Positions 58,690 to 64,000 of a DNA stretch of 64,000 nt are shown here, in pieces. The DNA lies in NCBI RefSeq assembly GCF_000004075.3, contig NC_026656.2:3658001-3722000 (forward strand), written 5' to 3'. This stretch comes from Cucumis sativus (Eukaryota > Streptophyta > Magnoliopsida > Cucurbitales > Cucurbitaceae). The notes beneath the pieces are model-generated. The model did no database searches, was not told where the DNA came from, and saw only the letters and a list, made by a program, of their open reading frames with translations. Position numbers and translations under genes: made by a program. Numbering within the stretch: the stretch's first letter is position 1; each line of letters opens with the position of its first letter.

Positions 58690-61067
58690 GTCCTTTTTCC
58701 TTCATCTGCTAAACACCTCTCCTTTGAGAAAATAGAAATTTCCAAGAAGATGAAGCTTTAGTTTGGCCTGGTGCGCAAAAGCACCTTGGACAGAGTGCCT
58801 AAGTAGATGCCTGATTTGGTGGGATTCTGGTGTTGCAATCTTTTGCAGAATGTAATCAGAGGACCTGGATCATTTTTTTTTGGTGTGCAACTTTTTCTAT
58901 GTGGCATGACTTGTTTCTTTGATGAGTTTGGTGTGAGTAGGCTGGACATAGTGATTGTAGAGAGATGATCGAGAAGTTCCTTTCTCCACCTTCCCTTTAG
59001 GCGAATACATTGGAAATATTTGGTTCTTTCAATGTTTATATTCTTTGGCCAAACTAAATCTTTATATGGGTGTATTTGCTGTTTTATATATAATTTTCTT
59101 TTTCACTCATTTTCAAAATTTGTATGCGTTAAGTTTCTTGTTAGAAAAGGGAAGTTATAGCAATACCAACAGATTGAAACATGCACTTGCCAGTTTGAGT
59201 CTGAAGAAGTCTTGAGTAATGTTGAAGCTAAAGATAAAATATGCAGTGCTGTACAACATAACTCTAAATTTCTGAAAAATGTGAACAAGAGTGTCTAAAT
59301 CATCTTAATGTCCAGGAGATACATTACGATGCAAAGCAGTGGCAATATCCCAGCTGAAGGCCGCTGCAATAAGATGGTTTTGTGTAGTTATAACTATACC
59401 AAGAGTTTTTTTGTTCCTCATCTTTGTGAAAGATATTCTGAATTTGTTTTGTTCTAGAGCCTTTGTGATTCTTGCCTAATCAGGCATTCAATCATGTGCC
59501 TCTTGAATCTGGAACAAGCAGGGAGGTTTTCTTTAGAGCGTTCCTCCCTACCACCTCCCTCTCTCTATCTCTCTCACACACACACGGAAGGTACTTTTCA
59601 TTGAAGAAATGAAAAGAGATTAATCTTGAAGTGGAAGACAAAAGAAAGACAAGAGATTAATGTTTGGGTGGAGGCTTTTACATATTTTTATATCCTTATG
59701 AGGCTATGTTATCTATTATTTGATGGCAATTTTTTATTCCAATTGCTTTTGTTTGGGTTGGAGTTTAATTGACGTGGGTTGTTTCTTTTAGGAGATCGAT
59801 TCATTATGATTTCCAGCAGCTTCTTTTGGAGGTTCGTCAAGCATCTATGAAGTGTTTGGAGCATTTCTTAAGGCTATGTTTCATCAGTTGTAGGTTTTGC
59901 TGTCAAAGTATCTCCAGCCGGGTTTTTGGGTTGAAAGTTTGTGTGGTGTTATATTTCTAAGTCTTCAGTATTTTTTTCTTTTCAAGTCTTTTGTTTGTAA
60001 TGATTTCCTTTATTTTTAATGGCTAATTTTCTGTTTGGATTATAGAATCTTTAGTGCTATTGTTGTTTTCTTTTATTTCTGTTTCAACTTTCGTTGTAAT
60101 TTTGAGTGTTAGTCTCTGTTCATTATATCAATGAAAGGTTGTCTTTCCTTCAGGAAAAAAAAGACAAAACAAAAGAAAGACAACACATTGGAAATCCTAC
60201 ATGTCAGACAGATCGAGATTGCTCCTTCGAACATGGATTGACAATTGATGGATGTATTCTTTTAGAATTGTTTTATGTATGCGTAATTGCATATAATAAC
60301 TGTTAATTGTATGTGTATTTTTCATGGTCAGTTTATGCTGGTGTGATTGTGCATCTCTTGGTTATTTTGATGAATCTAACCAGTAATTTTAATTGAAGGG
60401 ATGGACGTATGTGAACGGTTTCCACAGAGCCACTCGTTCAGCACCAACGTAGGAACTCGTCATGAATTTGCAGTAGATGTGGCTTCTGTTCAAGCAGAAC
60501 TTTTTGCCTCACATGCCAAGGTGAGTAGGCCACTTTTACAAATTACTTTCCTGATGCCAGAGGTTTGTCACAATAGAGTTGCTCTCAAAGGATTGGTCTA
60601 TGACTTAAACAAAAATATAGGTTTAACTTCCCCACATTATAAATAGATGATGTGTAGAAATGCCTCATGGTAGAGTTTCTTTATTTCCTTTCGGATAGAG
60701 TCTCCTTGAAGATTGCAAATATAATGATTTTTTTGTAAAATCAAGTCATTGTAACATGCAGCGTTTAAAGTACTATAGTTCAACAAACCGAATTTGAGCG
60801 GTTAAGGCATTTATCTTAGGAGTTAATCTCTCTGCTCTCTTGCTCAAGCAATGTTTTCTTTCCAAGTTTTGGTTTCTGATCTTTTTAGAAACAGGCTCAA
60901 GAAAAGTCCAACAAATGCTTTTCAATGAGCCCAAAAGAATATCATTCAATATTGTATGAATAAAGAGATCAATCAAGCCCTAGACTAAGACCCCTAGTTA
61001 GGGAAGTATTGGGATTATTAGTATGGTTATCAGTAGTGGCATACTACTAGTAATTAGGTTGTGAGTT

Positions 61068-61234
61068 TGTTAGGACTTTTAGTTGTAAATAGAGGGAGTG
61101 AGTTGGGAGCAAAGGTGTGAAGTTTTTGGTAGTAATTTGTACATCGTAGTTTCTTAAATGATATGGCAATATATATTTCTATCCTTTTTGTTCTTTACTT
61201 TTCTTGGGAGCTCTTGTTAGGTGGAAACCTAACA
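61068..61234 (+). mobile_element. Short LTR-like fragment with TGTTAGG/CCTAACA ends
   Basis: Starts TGTTAGGACTTTTAG and ends AAACCTAACA, with a TATA-like GTAAATAGAGG and a G-rich downstream patch as in Copia LTR promoters. The final 20 bases also form a small hairpin. There is no target-site duplication, and the true 5' border may be further left. Confidence 0.35.
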
Positions 61235-64000
61235 TACTAACAAGTGCAAGTGCAGTATAAAAAGTTGTCAAAGAAGAATACTTTGTTGACAGCGCGGCAG
61301 TAATTTTCATGCCATAGAGGAAAAAGCTATATAGATCAATATAGCCAAAGAACCAACCTTGAAACCTTGGTTGGGAATCTTAGGCCTTTAAATTCTTAAA
61401 TTTATTGAAATTTAACTTTTAACTTTTGATAATCTACTAACCATAAGAATATGATTTATAGTCAGTATTATGTTGGTAATTCGTTAGCTAATTCATGCTC
61501 ACCAATCATAAGAAAATGGTTTAGAAAAAAATTTAAAACATAAAAAAACTCAAGGTAAAAAACTCCCAAGAGTTTTCTATGATTGTAGTTACTTGCACTT
61601 GTGATTGTGTAGTTAGTATCTCTACATTTTCCATTGTGTTCCAACTGCTGTGCTGAATAATGATGAGGACTCAACACTTGGCAATTTCTGTTCAAACTAA
61701 GAATGCACACTTGGAGGCTGTTGATTTGTTCATGTCGTTTCACTTTCAAGACCCCTTCCTCACATGGGATGCCTTGTGCAATGCTCTTCTTGACTATCCT
61801 TGAGGACTTCCATTGTCAGGTGACTATCTATCCTATCTATCAATAAATGATATAGGATTAGAATTAAAAAATGGTTTCCTCCTCTATGTTGGAAGATTTA
61901 AAATAGAAAGAGGAAAGAAGGTTAGCCTTTTCCTTACCCTTTCTCATTAAAAAAGAAATGAACTAAGTTGACCTTTACTCACGAATATAAAAAAAATGTC
62001 TATAGAAGCGAGGGTGAAAAGATTACTTATCGCTTTAGTAATACTAGCATTGAGCATGAAGTTGGAAGATGAATAGAAACTTCCATATTCTTGCTTCTTT
62101 TATGTTGTTGAAAGTCATTCCTTGCGTCAAGTTGATTGAAATGAGTTCAACTTTTTTATTGCAGCCAAGACAGAAAAAGCAGTAACCACGAACGCTATAA
62201 TTTTAGTGGCCAAATGTTTCATCTATCTTTTAAAGGGATTAACTCAAGATTTTGGAAGATAAGTATGTATTTATATTTTAGACAGTCTTAAACCTCAGTT
62301 TAAGATCTAAAATGTTTCTATCACGTTCGTTCTATTGAAAAGGTTGGCTGTTTCGTAAAGACGAACAAGATATCACACAATTATTATCTTAAAGATCGAT
62401 GGTTCAATTTCTCACCTACATAAATTCGAATCAAGTTTTTTCAATCTTCAAAGTTTTTTAGAAGGTAACAATTTTGTTCTTTGTCATTTTCATTATTAGA
62501 ATTTTAGTTTAATAATATGTGCGGGTGGAGATTTAAATCTTCAATCCTTTGGTTTATTTGATACAATGTTTTGTTGAGTTATGTTTATAACTTATTCTTT
62601 AGTTGACGAAGAAATGTGCATTAATGTTTTGGCGCAGGTATGCATTGGAGTTGGGAACTGGGAAGTTGGCTATTTGATGACAAAAAAAATGTGTGTTTGT
62701 ATTGTATCTAACAAGTTTTTAGCTTAGAAAAATGTATTATACACTTTTGACTTTGTATCTAATACCAATCTTTATTAGATACGACTATATTAAATTTAGA
62801 ATTTATGAGTCGTATTAAAATATAGAAACTAAAATATAAATTTAAAAAATAGTTGTTATATTATCATTAGGTTGACAGTTGAGACATCGGTATACGTGCA
62901 ATTACATTATTTAAGCATTTGTTGAAATTCTTCTCAACTTGTAGAGCCATCAGGGTTTAATGCTTATGGGCACTTCTAAAATAGAATACAATCAGCTACA
63001 CCCCACATTATATATATCATTCATTAATCTTCAACATACATATATACGAGTCCATATGCTTTGTTTTTCTTTTTTTAAATTTGGCTGCATATCTAACATG
63101 CACATTTTTTCTCTTATTTATGTTGGCACGATGGCAGGTGGTTGTGAGTTGTATCGGAAAACATAAATTTGAATTCATATGATTGAATAAATAAAGCTAA
63201 GATATTAAATTACTCTTTTATATTTGATAGACCACAATAGACCAAGAAAAATTATTACATGTAACCGTCTATCATTTTGCTATATTGAAGTAGCTTAAAA
63301 TGATTTGGTTACCACAGTTACAAAATTTAAGCTATAACAATTCTTGTAAGTATTAGAAGAAAAACTGATTTGGGTTCAAAACTATAAATATATCTATTTA
63401 AGCCTTTCAGCATTTATTTTACATCTAACCCTTTAAATTTCTAAAAAGTAATTACTTGGTTTTCACTATCATTTAACCTATTGGTAGCATGACATTGATT
63501 TATGATCTAACATGGGTATGAATCAAATTAACAAAAAATGACCAACTTTTTCATAACTAAATTTAGAGTAGTATACCAAACGAGAACCATAAGAAATTTG
63601 GAAACTTCAAACCTCTGTGGTAAGAGAAAAGATCACTTGAATTAATAGTTTAGAGCTGTCCATGTGATATGAGTTAATAAGCACAAGAAAATTTATGAAT
63701 TGCAAGCAAAGGCCTCTTCTAATGAAACTTAAAAAAAGAAAAAACAAAAGAAAAAACCCATAAATAATTTAAATGATTTGTCAGTCCAACATCTCTATCT
63801 TGTGGTGGGGGATAAACTTGGAGGCCCTTCCTCTTTTTTCTTTCTTTATGTTATCCTCATTTGTTTCCCCATACCCATATGGCATCTTATAATACTACTT
63901 TATTATTCTTATATGGTTTCCAATGTTATATTATACATTACATTCATTATTTCAATCTTATTATATAATATATTCTATATTCAGGAATTCATACATGTCC

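Larger units (their letters stand above)
57037..64000. other. Intergenic region downstream of the PPR gene, LTR remnants
   Basis: About 7 kb without a convincing gene. The first 300-400 bases are probably PPR 3' UTR. Further on are a Copia-like solo LTR (58446-58689), an LTR-like fragment (61068-61234), a possible isolated exon (60401-60520) and tRNA-related repeat scraps near 62395-62590. The rest is AT-rich with nothing recognised up to the window end. Confidence 0.5.

Noticed and set aside
60781-60850. tRNA-like text (GAATTTGAGCGGTTAAGGC)
   Set aside because: The D-loop-like start has no matching acceptor stem, anticodon arm or T arm in the next ~80 bases.
61660-61803. Open stretch resembling a retroelement gag piece (ends ...LCNALLDYP)
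   Set aside because: Only ~46 codons, no recognisable zinc knuckle or protease motif, no surrounding element.

Overview
This is a plant nuclear window. It has split genes with GT-AG introns, AT-rich gene-poor DNA between them, and plant-only families: a WAT1/UMAMIT transporter, a GDSL lipase, NIMIN-type proteins, a NEAP nuclear-envelope protein and a PPR protein. Several dispersed AT-rich repeats look like those of cucurbits (Cucumis or a relative). That placement rests on recollection of repeat style and is tentative.

Layout: an old LTR-like repeat (1-1146); a WAT1-related transporter (minus, 7 exons, 368 aa); a GDSL esterase/lipase (plus, 5 exons, 362 aa); an intronless NIMIN-like gene (minus, 135 aa); a plastidic glucose-6-phosphate dehydrogenase of the divergent G6PD4 class (plus, 12 exons, 638 aa); a second NIMIN-like gene (plus, 121 aa); a transposon-rich stretch with a Cassandra-type solo LTR holding a decayed 5S rRNA sequence and a foldback element; a receptor-like kinase (minus, 6 exons, 460 aa); a NEAP gene (minus, 5 exons, 347 aa, one GC-AG intron); a possible 42-aa gene just downstream of an intronless L-cysteine desulfhydrase (minus, 455 aa); a 97-aa two-exon conserved protein (minus); an 85-aa small basic protein (plus); a long repeat-bearing gap; an intronless 913-aa P-class PPR protein (plus); and about 7 kb of non-coding sequence with LTR remnants. 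All spliced models were joined by hand, and every exon junction listed keeps the reading frame.

The genes do not form one pathway. The strongest local structure is the pair of NIMIN-like genes. They are near-identical in their core, lie in inverted orientation either side of the G6PD4 gene with their promoters facing it, and share a conserved upstream block. This is a local inverted duplication of a predicted salicylate/NPR1-signalling regulator. G6PD4 (redox/NADPH), cysteine desulfhydrase (H2S) and the NIMIN pair all touch stress signalling, but that is probably coincidence of position. I found no tRNA gene, no organelle insertion, and no evidence of an unprecedented biological system. The most unusual items are the NIMIN inverted duplication, the 5S-bearing solo LTR, the GC-AG intron and the candidate microprotein downstream of the desulfhydrase.
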